Source: Pseudo-nitzschia pungens (lineage: Eukaryota > Bacillariophyta > Bacillariophyceae > Bacillariales > Bacillariaceae). From it: a stretch of DNA of 64,000 nt. How positions within the stretch are numbered: position 1 is the stretch's first letter; each line of letters starts with the position of its first letter. Positions 42,410 to 53,562 of the stretch are shown here, in pieces. A model generated the notes under the pieces. That model saw nothing but the letters and a program-made list of their open reading frames with translations, was not told the origin of the DNA and did no database searches. The position numbers and the translations under genes are program-made. The DNA lies in NCBI GenBank assembly GCA_037355855.1, contig CM074764.1, positions 372,001-436,000 on the forward strand, written 5' to 3'.

Positions 42410-44694
42410 GTTCCGTAGATCGCGGTCTCGATGTCCCGGACCCGTTTCCGCTTTTCGTCCTTGCTGGTGGTGTCGCGGTTGTGCCGGCTCTGCGCCGACA
42501 ACCTGGCGTTCCGGAGGTGGAGCGCCACGTGCTCCGAGAGAACCTCCTCGAGGGAGGCCCGAATCCGGGGGCCGCGGATCGGGCCCTCCAGAAGGGACAG
42601 GGCCTTGCCGCAGGCCTCGAGCGTCGACAGGCAGTGGTCGTCGGGTTCTCGCCGCATGGCGTTGTAGATGGACCGGCTGGTTCCGCCGGACTTGCTCTTG
42701 GTGACGCCCATTCCAATGATAGGAGGTTGGGCGACGGCGCTTGCCGTTGTTCCGACCGCGTTGTCATCGTCGTCGTCGTCGTCATCGTTGCCAAAGACAA
42801 ACTGGACCATTTGGCAAGCTTTCAGGACCTCGGGAGACTTTCGAATGATCCGTTTTGCTTCGGACCAGGTTCCATCGATCAGAACAAGGGTGATCCGTTG
42901 TTGTGGATGTTGTCGTTGTTCATTCGCGTCGTCTAACTGCGTCGTTGCGCTCGCTGCTGTGGTTGGCTGGGGGCTGCTTGCAATACCCAAGGAGCTGCCA
43001 AGTATGGATTCTGCCTCGTCCCGGTTTGCCCCACCGACGGTGCTGGTTTCGCCGTCGACAAGACGAATGTATTCGTCCAGATCGATTGCCTCCGGACCCG
43101 GAAACAGCATGATGGGGTGCTGCTCGTGGAACTCGTCACCATCGCCGTCGCCATCACTATTGGCATTGTCCGTATTGATGGATCCAGAGGAGGAGAAGAC
43201 GACGTCCTCCTTGTTGAACTCGTATCCGACCCGGACGCGAACGTGCTCCGTTCCGAGGACCAGCTTTAGCAGCGGAACCGTCGAGGTGTGCTTCTTGCGA
43301 AACTCGTTGGGGTGCTGCAAGACCACAATGTTGGTCTTGGTCAGGAGGTCTCGGGGATTTGTCGTCGCAGTCGAAGTCGCAGTCGAAGTCGCATTTGCAC
43401 TCGCACTGCCATTTGCAATCGAGGTCGTTTGGTTGCTATCCTTGTTGCGGATCTTTGATAGGACGTTGCACAGGCACAGGTTGAAGGGTCTCGAGCACCC
43501 GGGGCAGACGGTCCGGAGGGTCCGCTGGGATCGCTCCCTGGCACGGCGTTCCCCCTTGGCAATGCTGCTGGCAATCTTGTCCCGAAAGTGCTGCGGAGGA
43601 TTGTGGCTCGTCGTTGCCGTGGTGGTGGTGGTGGTGGTTGAAACAGCGGTCGCTGTTGTTGCTTTTGCGGCGACCGAATTGGGATTGCTGCTTCTGCTGC
43701 GCTGCCGAATCATGGAATGGATCTGCTTGGCCGTCTTTCGGGCCAGTCCGTCCAGGAGGATCGGGTCGTTTCGGTAGCGATCCGAGGTGACAAAGGAGTG
43801 GTAGGCCCGGAGCGCGGGGCTTCCGAGGCAGAGGGGATCCACCACAACGGGGGCAGCTGCCGTGGCTGCAGCACAGGGACTTGGTCCGTCGTCCTCGGCG
43901 TCGTCATCGGATTTGGTGTTTGGTTTCGGTTTGGTTGTCGATGCTGACCTTGCCGCGCCCCATCGAACCGCGGCGTTCATGACGTCGACGCTTCGAACGA
44001 CAAAGGTGGTGGTGGTGCTGCTGCTGCTGCTATCACTATCACTGCTTGGAACCGATTTTGATAGCGTCGCGGACGACAACAAGAGTGGCTGAAGGTGTTT
44101 GTTGAGGAGAGCCGCTCGTTCGTGCTCCGATTCCGTGAAATCGGAGGGTTTCGTTCCTGACACTGTTGCTATTGTTGTTGATGATGATGCTGATGCTGAT
44201 GACGAAGATGATAATGTTGATGTTGTTGATGATAACGATGACGATGATGATGACGACGACGACGATGCGTCCGGCGGTTCGAGAGCCACCGCAGATCCCG
44301 ACAGTGCGGTGGACAGCCTCGTCATACGCGTCGTCGTACTCGTCGCCGTCGTCGTCATCGTTCTCGACTCCGTGGCTCGGATCGTTCCACTCGTTCTGAT
44401 TGTCTTTGTGGTCGATAGGGCCGTTGTCACCGGGAGGAATACGAAAAGCGATGACCATGACGACGACAAACACAACGTCAGTGTTGCTGTCGCTGTTACC
44501 GTCGTCAGAAGCAGCACCATCGATGCGCTCCGCGTGTGCTTGCGATTGTTTCTCTGGAGTTTGTGCTTTTGCTTTTGCTTTTTCTTTTGCGAGCGGTCGT
44601 TCTTGCGGTCGGAGAGCTTGTTCCAAGCACCGGACCTCCCGGACGATTGTCGCCGGGGGAAGGTGGTAAGAGAGGAGAGGGGGGAATCCGGCAT
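41620..44694 (-). CDS. DTW-domain protein fused to GNAT acetyltransferase
   Basis: Single exon, 1,024 residues. Residues 120-250 are Ser/Thr-rich. The zinc cluster CPGCSRPFNLCLC (C397, C400, C407, C409) starts a DTW domain, continuing with NIVVLQHPNEFRK and the signature LIDGTWSEAK (D607-T609-W610), and ending near SIYNAMRREPDDHCLSTLEA. DTW proteins (TapT/TuaA/DTWD1-2) transfer the aminocarboxypropyl group of S-adenosylmethionine to tRNA uridine, making acp3U. After a linker with DS repeats comes a GNAT domain (about 835-1000) with the acetyl-CoA loop RGKGYGTA at 916-923 and a closing beta strand near WVRENPNAKK. Met59 starts a hydrophobic segment (MVLLLTTVTATATLTLCLSS), so an organelle-targeted form from position 44520 is possible. 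Several insertions interrupt the DTW core. Confidence 0.85.
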
Positions 44695-46687
44695 GGTTTG
44701 GTGGTCCTTGCTATCGGAATGAACCAGAAATTCGGCCGTTATGACGCAACGCTCTTCACGATGAAGGTAGGAATGATGCTTATGATCGCGATTGCAATTC
44801 TAATTGCGACTGTTGCGAGATTTGTCCGCACTCGATTCCACCGGAGGCGATAGTCTGACCGATCAGATAGGATAGAATGCAGCACGAGTATGTATGATCA
44901 ATCGAAATGATCCTAGGTGTCAAAACAGAAAGCGAGAAAGTATTGTCATCTGGAGTGCCTGCCGTGTGCCGATTGCCGATGGAACCAAAATTCCTGTTTT
45001 CTGTCGTGCAACACATACATCAGTACACATCATCCATTATTTCCAGTCCTGTTGCTCCAAACGCAGGAACATAATCACATCAGCCATCATTATCTTCTCT
45101 TCGTAAGGTTACCGTAACCTTACTACTTGCACTCGACGGTAGAAGTAACCTTGCGTAGTTCTTTCGTTCGGATCGGCAACGGACGAAAATCGGAAAGGAT
45201 GAAACACAATTGTAAGGTTTTACTTCGTATTCCGTACAAGTAGTCAATTACTTCAACGGGCTGTGTGACAGACGGCTTGCGACTTGCTGCAGGTTCTTGA
45301 TACATTTGTACGTATGAGTATGTACGTACGATACGTGTATATATATATGTTTATGAACGAACATAATGATGTGTACGTACCTAACCTACCTAAGTACAAA
45401 GTACGTAGTAGTATCTACTTGCGACTGCTTCAAAGTAAGATTTACTTCTTACTACGTACGAAGTACGACGAGTACAGGTACCAGTACAAGGTAATTACTA
45501 GTACTTGTATCATCTTGTAAACCAACGTAGTAAGGAATAAAACCTTTCGACATCTCATCTATCATGATACTAAATCTTACTACTACAGTACAAATAAGGT
45601 TACTGGTACAAAGCTCTCACTGGCCTCTATCCTGTTTAGAATAAGTACCAGGTACAGTAAGGTTAAGGTTTACCGGTAGGTCCTAGACGTCGTAATCCTT
45701 CTCTCCTCCATCCTCCTGCCATAAGATGAAGGCCAAAAGTACGGTAGGGACGGATCGCCAAGTTTCGCACATGCTATTATTTTTTTAATAAAAAAAAAAT
45801 TGTACCCGTAATGTTTTAACCAAAAACGGATGATGGACAGAGAGGGCACGTAGTTACCCTTAAACCCACACTGTTAGTTGGATTAGAAGGAAGACCTTAC
45901 TTCGTACCGTACCTTGTACGTAAATTTTACTCGTACTATGCCAGAATTTTTTGGCTTGCAGAAATTTACGTGTTCCATAGTGTGCGAGGGGTATTAGAAG
46001 TAAACCTTACGTCAGTTACGGTAAGATCCTACTCGTACAAGTACAGCTGCTCCACGTCTCTAAAAACAGACGTATTTTGCATGTCAACATCGGTGGACGA
46101 AAGAAGAGTTTTCTTTAAAAACAAAAAAGAAGATCGATTGTTGAGAGGAAAGGCCCTCCCGTGTTGTTTGCGTTGGCTTGTCGCTTGACGCAGATTTTTA
46201 CTTCATCGCTAACACCTTCGGCGCGTCAAACTCCTAATTTTTGGTACAAGTAAGGTTATGCACAACACCAAGTTCAGCGTTTAATCTACCGAACTCGAAC
46301 CGTCCGAGGATTCATCTATTCATTCATTCGAAATACCTTGTGATAAAAATAACAAATTCACAACGACACAAAGAGTTAGGAAACGTCTCATAAGTTTCCA
46401 GGCGTGAAGCAAGATAACGCAAAGGCCCAAGACATCCGCATAAGTTCCCTAGCGTGGAACATAATACAGTACGGTACATGAACACAAAGATCCCGCGAGG
46501 TCTCTTTCCCACTTTCAACTATTTAGACTCAACGCCTCAAAGAACAATTACTGGATATGATACAAACGGGCTTTGTATTTTCGATACGATACAGTACATC
46601 ATAAAACAAGCACGATAAATACAGTACAAAGAACCAATCACCCGGTAATACAATACAATACAATACAATTTCGATGCCCATTTCATC
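44695..46687. other. intergenic region with motif hairpin
   Basis: No supported gene. It contains the inverted pair of exact motifs at 45103-45123, further cores at 45595, 45658 and 46251, and tacg/ta microsatellites near 45308-45350. Confidence 0.5.
45103..45123. repeat. perfect inverted pair of the dispersed motif
   Basis: GTAAGGTTAC, a single C, then GTAACCTTAC: 10-base arms around one base. Confidence 0.85.
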
Positions 46688-48313
46688 ATGGCTGAGAGAC
46701 GCTACAACAAACCCTGGTCGGACAAAAACAGACCCTGGGTGCTGAAGTGGCGCCCTCCCGAACGCCACGAACGAGATCTGCGCGTCATTGATGGGCAACA
46801 GCACGTTTGGAATCCCATGCGCAGGGGCTGGGAGAAAACAGGAACCCATGTCACCGTCAAAGTCAACGCAACCTCCCAATACTACCTTCGGACCCCTCGG
46901 GGCCACTCACAGAGCAACCACAGCGGCGATCGGGGAGGACGTATACGGACATCCCCGGATTGGACGAGGAACAGGCACCGGGAGCCATCGGAGCGATACG
47001 CATCCCCGGAACAAGGCGCTTTCGGAGACGAATCGATGCGCCGGGACAGGGGAACCCGGGATTCGCCCATCGTAGTGGAAGGAGCCAGTGATCTATATCA
47101 TGGTCACGATCACCACCAACACAAACAGCAACGTGACGATGATTCCCCCCGCATCCGGAAACGAAAGAGAGTTTCGTTTTGCGTTGGTGACGAGTGCGAA
47201 TCCATGGCTGCCGACGAAGACAGCCAAGCCGCAGCGGAACACGCATCAACGTCAACGTCAACGTCAACGTCAACACGCATCAAAACGAACAACGCACCAA
47301 CAAACTCGCCACCACTCAGCGGCACGGATACAAGAGAGTGGAGGCACCATTTGCAACGAAGCTTGGACGAGAACAACATGCTCTCCGAAAAGTTTCGGGA
47401 GCTCCGGGAAAAGTACGAGAACAAGTGCCGGGCGTTCGAAGAACTCCAGGAAAAGCACAGCGAACAGTCCAAGGTCCTGGATACGGTCCATCAATCCAAG
47501 AGCCTGCTGTTGCGCAGCAACGAAACGAAGGAAGAGGCACTGAACGCTAGGATCCAAGCACTTGAGGAGAAACTCAGCAAGCGGGGTCCACAGGGCAGCA
47601 GTGACGAGACGGCTGAGCACCGAGAGAGGTCCGACACCGCCACTTCCGACCAACCCAAAGCCAACTGCACCTCCGAAGAGCGCGCGCAAACAGAAACAGA
47701 AACAGAAACAGAACCATCCGAGAACCAGAAACTTTTGGCCGAGCTGGAAACGACCACGCGGGAACTGGCAGCCGCGAACCAGAAAGTCGCGTCCTTCACC
47801 ACCGAGCTCAGCAAGCTTCGAGGGCAGAACACCGAGCTCTCGAACGAGGTGGCGTCGCAGCGAACGACACTGGAAGCGGTGCGGGCCGAGAAGGAGGAAA
47901 CAGAGGCAAACCTGGAAGACCTGCAGTACGACAACGACGTGTATGCGAAGAGACTCAAGGAGGTGATGCTCCGCGTGGGAAAACTGGAAGCCAGGGATCG
48001 GACCCGGAAGGCCTCCCTCGAAAAGTGCCAAAAGGAGCTGGAGCAAGCCCGCAAGAAGGAAGCCGCGAGTACGGTCAAGGAACCACCCAAGAAGGAGCAC
48101 AAACGCAACAAAGAGGTTGACAATTCGCGCGTGGAGCTCGAGGAGAACTATGCCAAGCTCCAGAACGACTTCAACACGCTCGCCATGCAAGTTGCTCGAC
48201 AGTCCCGGACCATCGAGCAGCAGCACCAGGAACTACGCCGATGGAACGAGCGGGTGGGACCGCATGGTATGGGGAGGGGCAACCCGGGGATGCCGCTCAA
48301 GATCGAAGACTAG
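46688..48313 (+). CDS. coiled-coil protein with C-terminal PLKIED
   Basis: Single exon, 541 residues. The first 70 residues are rich in Trp and basic residues (KPWSDKNRPWVLKWRPPERH). A charged low-complexity stretch with RKRKR follows. From about residue 225 to 510 the sequence is a long heptad-type coiled coil (LREKYENKCRAFEELQEKHS; LEEKLSKRG; VASQRTTLEAVRAEKEETEA). The end reads YAKLQNDFNTLAMQVARQ...IEQQHQELRRWNER, a Gly/Pro segment, then PLKIED at the stop. The minus-strand protein ending at 55854 has the same closing arrangement, so the two belong to one family. The function is unknown; the coiled coil suggests a structural or scaffolding role. Confidence 0.75.
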   Translation: MAERRYNKPWSDKNRPWVLKWRPPERHERDLRVIDGQQHVWNPMRRGWEKTGTHVTVKVNATSQYYLRTPRGHSQSNHSGDRGGRIRTSPDWTRNRHREPSERYASPEQGAFGDESMRRDRGTRDSPIVVEGASDLYHGHDHHQHKQQRDDDSPRIRKRKRVSFCVGDECESMAADEDSQAAAEHASTSTSTSTSTRIKTNNAPTNSPPLSGTDTREWRHHLQRSLDENNMLSEKFRELREKYENKCRAFEELQEKHSEQSKVLDTVHQSKSLLLRSNETKEEALNARIQALEEKLSKRGPQGSSDETAEHRERSDTATSDQPKANCTSEERAQTETETETEPSENQKLLAELETTTRELAAANQKVASFTTELSKLRGQNTELSNEVASQRTTLEAVRAEKEETEANLEDLQYDNDVYAKRLKEVMLRVGKLEARDRTRKASLEKCQKELEQARKKEAASTVKEPPKKEHKRNKEVDNSRVELEENYAKLQNDFNTLAMQVARQSRTIEQQHQELRRWNERVGPHGMGRGNPGMPLKIED

Positions 48314-49644
48314 CTAGATCCATCAGAACGGCCGGGCCTGCACCATGCTCACTCGGTCTGCGGCATTAAAAATGCAATATTCATAGTGTATAAGATCAAA
48401 TAGTGGATTATCATAATCTATTTCATTCTTTTTAATCAATGAACAAAAATTCTATCAACAAAAAGTTACCACAGTAAGGTTACTTGGTGACATTGGCTGT
48501 TGTCGTCCTTAGTTGAAAGAAGGGAACCAGAAGAACGATCGATTCTAGTACAACGCATTATGAAGCAGTAATTCTAAATCGAAACTGGTCATGGTACCGG
48601 TAGTGCTTCTTCTCGCACGGGATAGAAGAAACTATTCTAGTTCAGTGCACATCTGAAGCTGATGTGAAAGAGTGTCGATTCAAACCGCGTCCAACGATGT
48701 TAGGAGTGAATCTGTTCCAGTAGCCCCTTGCTCTTGTCGTATCGTGTGCTGGTTGTACTACTACCAACCTTTTCCTTCAATCTCAAGCAAAAAGAAGTAT
48801 TGTTGAGATTTTTTTGAATGCAGGATTTTTTATTTTTTATTATAAAGATATTTTTTAGACTCATTATTTCCTAGGAAAATATATCTACATGCTGGTACGA
48901 CTTAATTGATATTTATGGTTCTACGAGGTAGTGTATAATATCCATAATGACGGGTATGACCCTTAAATTGCACCCAGGTTTCAAGATACAGTAGATAGAA
49001 TCGATCACATGTAATCCTGAGAGCCGACCACGCAATTCGTACAGCGTAGAGGTCCTACTGCTATTTACTTCAAGCATTGAAAAATAATTTGCACTTGTTC
49101 GGGTCCTTCTAAAATTTGCAATCTGGTTGCGATTGGATATCAAAGAAGGGTTTTAGTAACAGAGATAGGCAAGGTACGTAAAATGTCAAATCAAATCAAA
49201 GCAATCACAAAAGCGAACAGTGCATGTAGCAAGTAATAAACTCTGCGATGGATTTTATTTATTTACTGCGTGTTCTTCACAATTTATGTGCAGCAGAAAC
49301 ATAATCGTCTGATAGGAATCGATAATTGGGCATGATAGAAAAAGAATCCGATAAAAACAAAAAACAAGTTGGGAGAATCATTATTATTGTAGTGATTTTT
49401 CATTTCCCGATATGGAACTAAATTGGAACGACAAAATCAAACCCAAGAATTCTCGATCGCAAGCGTCACGCGATGTTTTTTGTTTTTTCTTTCTTGTCCA
49501 AAATGCTATCACTTTCATAGTGCATAGCGGAACAAATTCTGTATGAAGTTTATGATATCGTGATCGGAACGAATCGTCACCTTTGCTGGAGTATTTCACA
49601 ATAGATCACCGTCCACCGTTGCACCAAAGGGCGTCTGCTAATTC
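48314..49644. other. intergenic region
   Basis: AT-rich, no supported gene. One exact GTAAGGTTAC lies at 48474-48483. Confidence 0.5.
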
Positions 49645-51201
49645 ATGAAACAATCCTTAACAGTGGTACTCTCCGTCGCTGAAGCGAACGCCACAGCAGG
49701 TGTGGAAACTGAAGCAACGAACCTCGGAGTCAATGCAGCCAACTCAGAAGCTACAATTTCCCGGGATCAGGGGAGCGAAATAACTCTTGTTATGGACAAT
49801 AAAACCAATGTCATCATGGGGGGAGAGGAAGAGGATGCGGGATTTGAGATCGACGCCAAACCAGCCATGCATCTTTCGGCCAAATCTCCGGCACTACTTT
49901 CCATCGAAGACAGAGCCTTCTTGATGGAAAGACTCCAAGAAGCGATTCGCGAACGAGACCGAAAGTGGCTTCTATCTATTTGGCTAAACCAACGTCCCGA
50001 CGAGGTGAACTCTCAAAGCTGGCTCGCACTAGGTGTCACTCTTGCGGATTCTGGACTGGTGGAACATCCGGACGAAACCATTCCAATCGAAAACATTGGC
50101 CGAGATTTCTCGATCGGGGCAGCAGGCCTGCGGGGATGGATCATGGTTGTACAATTCGTGGTTTGCACCATCAAAGTAGACGAGGATGGCTGCATCATCG
50201 ATCTGACCATGATTGGTTTGAACTTTACCCTTTCTGGCTTTCGCCATCTTGAAACGTTGAAAAGCTTGACTCTCACGGGTTGCGAAACTCTTGCGGTCGA
50301 GGAACTCTCGAAGTTGCCCTGCCTGAGGCATTTGAACCTGAGCGGTTGTGCAAGAATTCTTTCGGACTTCCCCATGGACATGGAACTCAAGACCGTAACG
50401 GATTTAGGAATTGATTTGGGCGATAATGAACCTCCACAAGAGTTCTTGTCATGGCTTACCAAGAAACGATCGTTGCCAAACCTCGAGATGCTGGATTTTC
50501 CAGGCGCGAAAGAGAACATCGTATCAATTCTTGTGAATTCTCTCTGTGATGCTGAGGCATCCTTTCGGGAGCAACTGAGAGGCATCGGGTTCTACAAGAG
50601 CGAATTAGAGGAGAAACACCTCAAGCGCATCGTGCTCGAATTGCTTCCAATGTATTCGAACCTGTACCATCTCTTGCTAGGTGCGAACAAGATTGGAAGC
50701 TTGCGTTGCATAGTCGAATGTATCGAAGAAGGCGTCAAGACCAACGCCCGACTTCCCGTGTCGTCCATTCGGGTGTTGGACATTGACCACAATCCACTGC
50801 TGAAAGTCATCAAGAACGAACCGAGGGAAAAGAAGGCGATGCTCCGGTTTCTGGAACTCTTTCCCGCCATTCGAACCCTTTGTACGAGTGACGTGGACGA
50901 CGAAATCAAGTACGCACTGATGAAGAACGAAGCAGGTCGGCGGCGCATCGTTGAAGTCGGCAGCGATCACCATGGCCGCAGCCAACTCCCACTCTGCCTC
51001 GCGTTGTGGCCTTTGGTCCTAGAACGAGCCGCCGAGCACTGGAGCCAGGGACGACCGGATGCTCCTGCTTCCAAGATCTTCTATCTCACTAGGAATGCAG
51101 AAGAACCCGCCATCAATGCATCGGAACGACCACCCATCGCCGCAAGAAATTCTTATCGCAAGAGGAAGCTAGGTATTCAATATACCGGAACAAATTCTTG
51201 A
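49645..51201 (+). CDS. leucine-rich-repeat protein of diatom type
   Basis: Single exon, 518 residues, with a good ATG context. A variable acidic N-terminus (about 1-90) precedes irregular leucine-rich repeats, best seen in FRHLETLKSLTLTGCETLAV, then LSKLPCLRHLNLSGCARI and SNLYHLLLGANKIGSL. It closes with LCLALWPLVLERAAEHW and KIFYLTRN, an end I associate with an expanded diatom LRR family. Such proteins usually mediate protein-protein contacts; no kinase, NB-ARC or membrane segment is present, so a receptor role is not supported. Lower-complexity composition than its neighbours suggests ordinary constraint. Confidence 0.72.
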   Translation: MKQSLTVVLSVAEANATAGVETEATNLGVNAANSEATISRDQGSEITLVMDNKTNVIMGGEEEDAGFEIDAKPAMHLSAKSPALLSIEDRAFLMERLQEAIRERDRKWLLSIWLNQRPDEVNSQSWLALGVTLADSGLVEHPDETIPIENIGRDFSIGAAGLRGWIMVVQFVVCTIKVDEDGCIIDLTMIGLNFTLSGFRHLETLKSLTLTGCETLAVEELSKLPCLRHLNLSGCARILSDFPMDMELKTVTDLGIDLGDNEPPQEFLSWLTKKRSLPNLEMLDFPGAKENIVSILVNSLCDAEASFREQLRGIGFYKSELEEKHLKRIVLELLPMYSNLYHLLLGANKIGSLRCIVECIEEGVKTNARLPVSSIRVLDIDHNPLLKVIKNEPREKKAMLRFLELFPAIRTLCTSDVDDEIKYALMKNEAGRRRIVEVGSDHHGRSQLPLCLALWPLVLERAAEHWSQGRPDAPASKIFYLTRNAEEPAINASERPPIAARNSYRKRKLGIQYTGTNS

Positions 51202-53562
51202 ACAGATGAGCGAACCGATTCGTTGAATCCGGCTAACCCAGCGGTAGCAATTGCAGTTGCAAGGTCTTTTTGACTATTCTTGATCTCGAAGGGATTGCTT
51301 TGCATACTACTGCTCGTTGTTTGCGAAACGAAGAGCATGGTAGATGCTGGCATAAGAACTCTTGAGTCAGCGATGATGACTCGACTCGAGAAGCACACGA
51401 AGCATGCCCTGCATGTAATGTTGTTTTGTTCTTCCCTCACAGCAAGCCTTGACGGCGTAACTGTCAACGGTCGTATCGTGCCCGTATTGAGAAGTGTTGG
51501 ACGACAACGAGACAATCTACACCCCTGTCGATGCTCCTATGCATGCCTCTATCATACGGTAGAGTTTCACGCATGCAATCCATATTATAATACAGAATAT
51601 GATGCGCGAGCGTCACCCTATTTGCTTGTTGGAGTACGTGACGGAGCGCGAGGGTGAGCCAGATGCACGAAGCCCACATTGTGCGTGAAAGCAACTTTTC
51701 AGAAATACTTTCCATACACGTAGAGAAAAACTTAGAACATAAATTCTTTCACAAAAATAAAAATTTAAGAAAAACACGAAGAGGGGTATTAAATGGGTTA
51801 CCAGGCAAACCAGATACCCTTTCTTGGCCTAGCCTAACGCATTCAAATGATAACTCTATAGGAACTTTTTGCAGGGGTCAATCCACCTTGAAAAGCTATG
51901 GCCTTTGACCTTGTGGATCTGGTGCAATTACTGTACGGTTTCATAAAAGAAAAGCTACCCGTTTGGGTCGCGCCACCAATACAAAAGTATGCGCCTCTGG
52001 TTTGTGCGGTAACGCACAAGTATCAAACAGTGACTACAACGACGGTACATGAATGGAACCAATCCCGGACGAACGAATCGATCAATCAATCCATCCGATT
52101 TTTTGTTTTGAGAAACCAAGCAATGTTGAATGTTGATGGCTTCTCCAATTCTGTTGCCGCCGCCGCTGGTGCCGGCAGCTAGCCATGTCGTTCTCCGGTA
52201 TGGACAAAGCGCGGACGGCTGAAATGCAACTGCTGCCGGTTCATTGACGGGAACAGTAGGATCCGTTTCATTATTTCTCATCCATCAAAAAACAGAAACA
52301 GAACCCTTCGGAATCATCCTTTCTGCAAATGTGGATGGCATGTGTCAAAAAATAATGGGCACGTGCGCTCGAAGCAGAAACTCGATAGAATTCGAGTTAA
52401 AATCTGTCTCTAGAAATAAACTACAGAGCACTTATCGCACTTGTTCGTTCCATTCACGTAAATGGTGAGTACCAGGTACGAGTGCTCGTTTTACCCGGTC
52501 GATAAAAAATGAGCGATTATGAAACGAAAACGATAGGTAAGATTACCGTAACTACCTCGTACATGTAGATTGAAACGGTGACTCATTCATCGTAATGCAG
52601 TTAGGAATGAATGACTCACTCATAAGTTACCGCATGAGTGCCTGTACTGTACATATTGTTTTCAGGCACTATTGTACACCCAACATAAAAACATATCGTA
52701 CCGGTACAACATTACGCTAAGATTACCGTACAACATACTGAATACCAATAATCGAACAAAACTATGGATATGGCATCACGAATTACGAAGGACACGTACC
52801 TGGTACGTACACACCTACGGAGTACTTTCATTTACGTAGTACTTTGTTTCTTCGTAGGTACGTACGGTACGTAGGATCGACACCGCAGGAGGATGTTGTG
52901 TTCAAGCACGAAAGCTCATTATTTTTGAGATTTGCGGGTGTGTTGTTCCGTAACTTACGTGTAAATAAGATTGGCAGGTCTAAATAATAAAACCCAGCTG
53001 TCCAATGTCGAATGGATCTTGTTTGTTGCACAAACTTCGCCGAGGTCACAATAACCTTACTTTGTTTTCATACCGAATGAATCAATCGATCTGATCGGCG
53101 AAAACGACACCGATCACTTGTCCGTCTTGTACTTGTACGCAACCTACCGCATTCAGTTGCTTTTGGGAGATTGAGATTGATTGATTGATTCATCCGAGAA
53201 TGAGTCGCGGTCTCGGAGCGAACGTTGTCATTTCAAACAGACGAAGAACAACCAAGTCCAGAAACAAAACGACTCGCCAGCGGAAATCGTATCCACTGCC
53301 GTTAGTATTGCAGCTGTTATCCCTGGGAGGAAGAGGATCCACAACTCATCTGCTGTCCCCATTATTTCTATCAAACGATACAATCCTTCCCACCGCTTCC
53401 GCTTTTTCACCTACCGCAACAAACATAAAACCCGATCGAAATCGGCATCGAAATCGGCATCGAAATCGGCATCGAAATCGGCACCCGTTCCATCCATCAT
53501 CTTTCGCAACCTCCTCTCTTGCTTTTACTTCCAAACAACATTGCCGCACGAGTTATACCAAC
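51202..53562. other. intergenic region
   Basis: Apart from a doubtful 94-residue frame (51898-52182) no gene is supported. Cores of the dispersed motif and variants occur near 52538, 52719 and 53052. Confidence 0.45.
51898..52182 (+). CDS. doubtful small protein, 94 residues
   Basis: The frame starts MAFDLVDLVQLLYGFIKEKL, continues VWVAPPIQKYAPLVCAV and ends in an Ala/Gly-rich tail. The first 40 residues form a convincing amphipathic stretch, but the second half (NQSRTNESINQSIR, then AAAAGAGS) looks like translated simple sequence. It could be a first exon whose continuation I cannot place, or chance. No family is recognised. Confidence 0.22.
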   Translation: MAFDLVDLVQLLYGFIKEKLPVWVAPPIQKYAPLVCAVTHKYQTVTTTTVHEWNQSRTNESINQSIRFFVLRNQAMLNVDGFSNSVAAAAGAGS

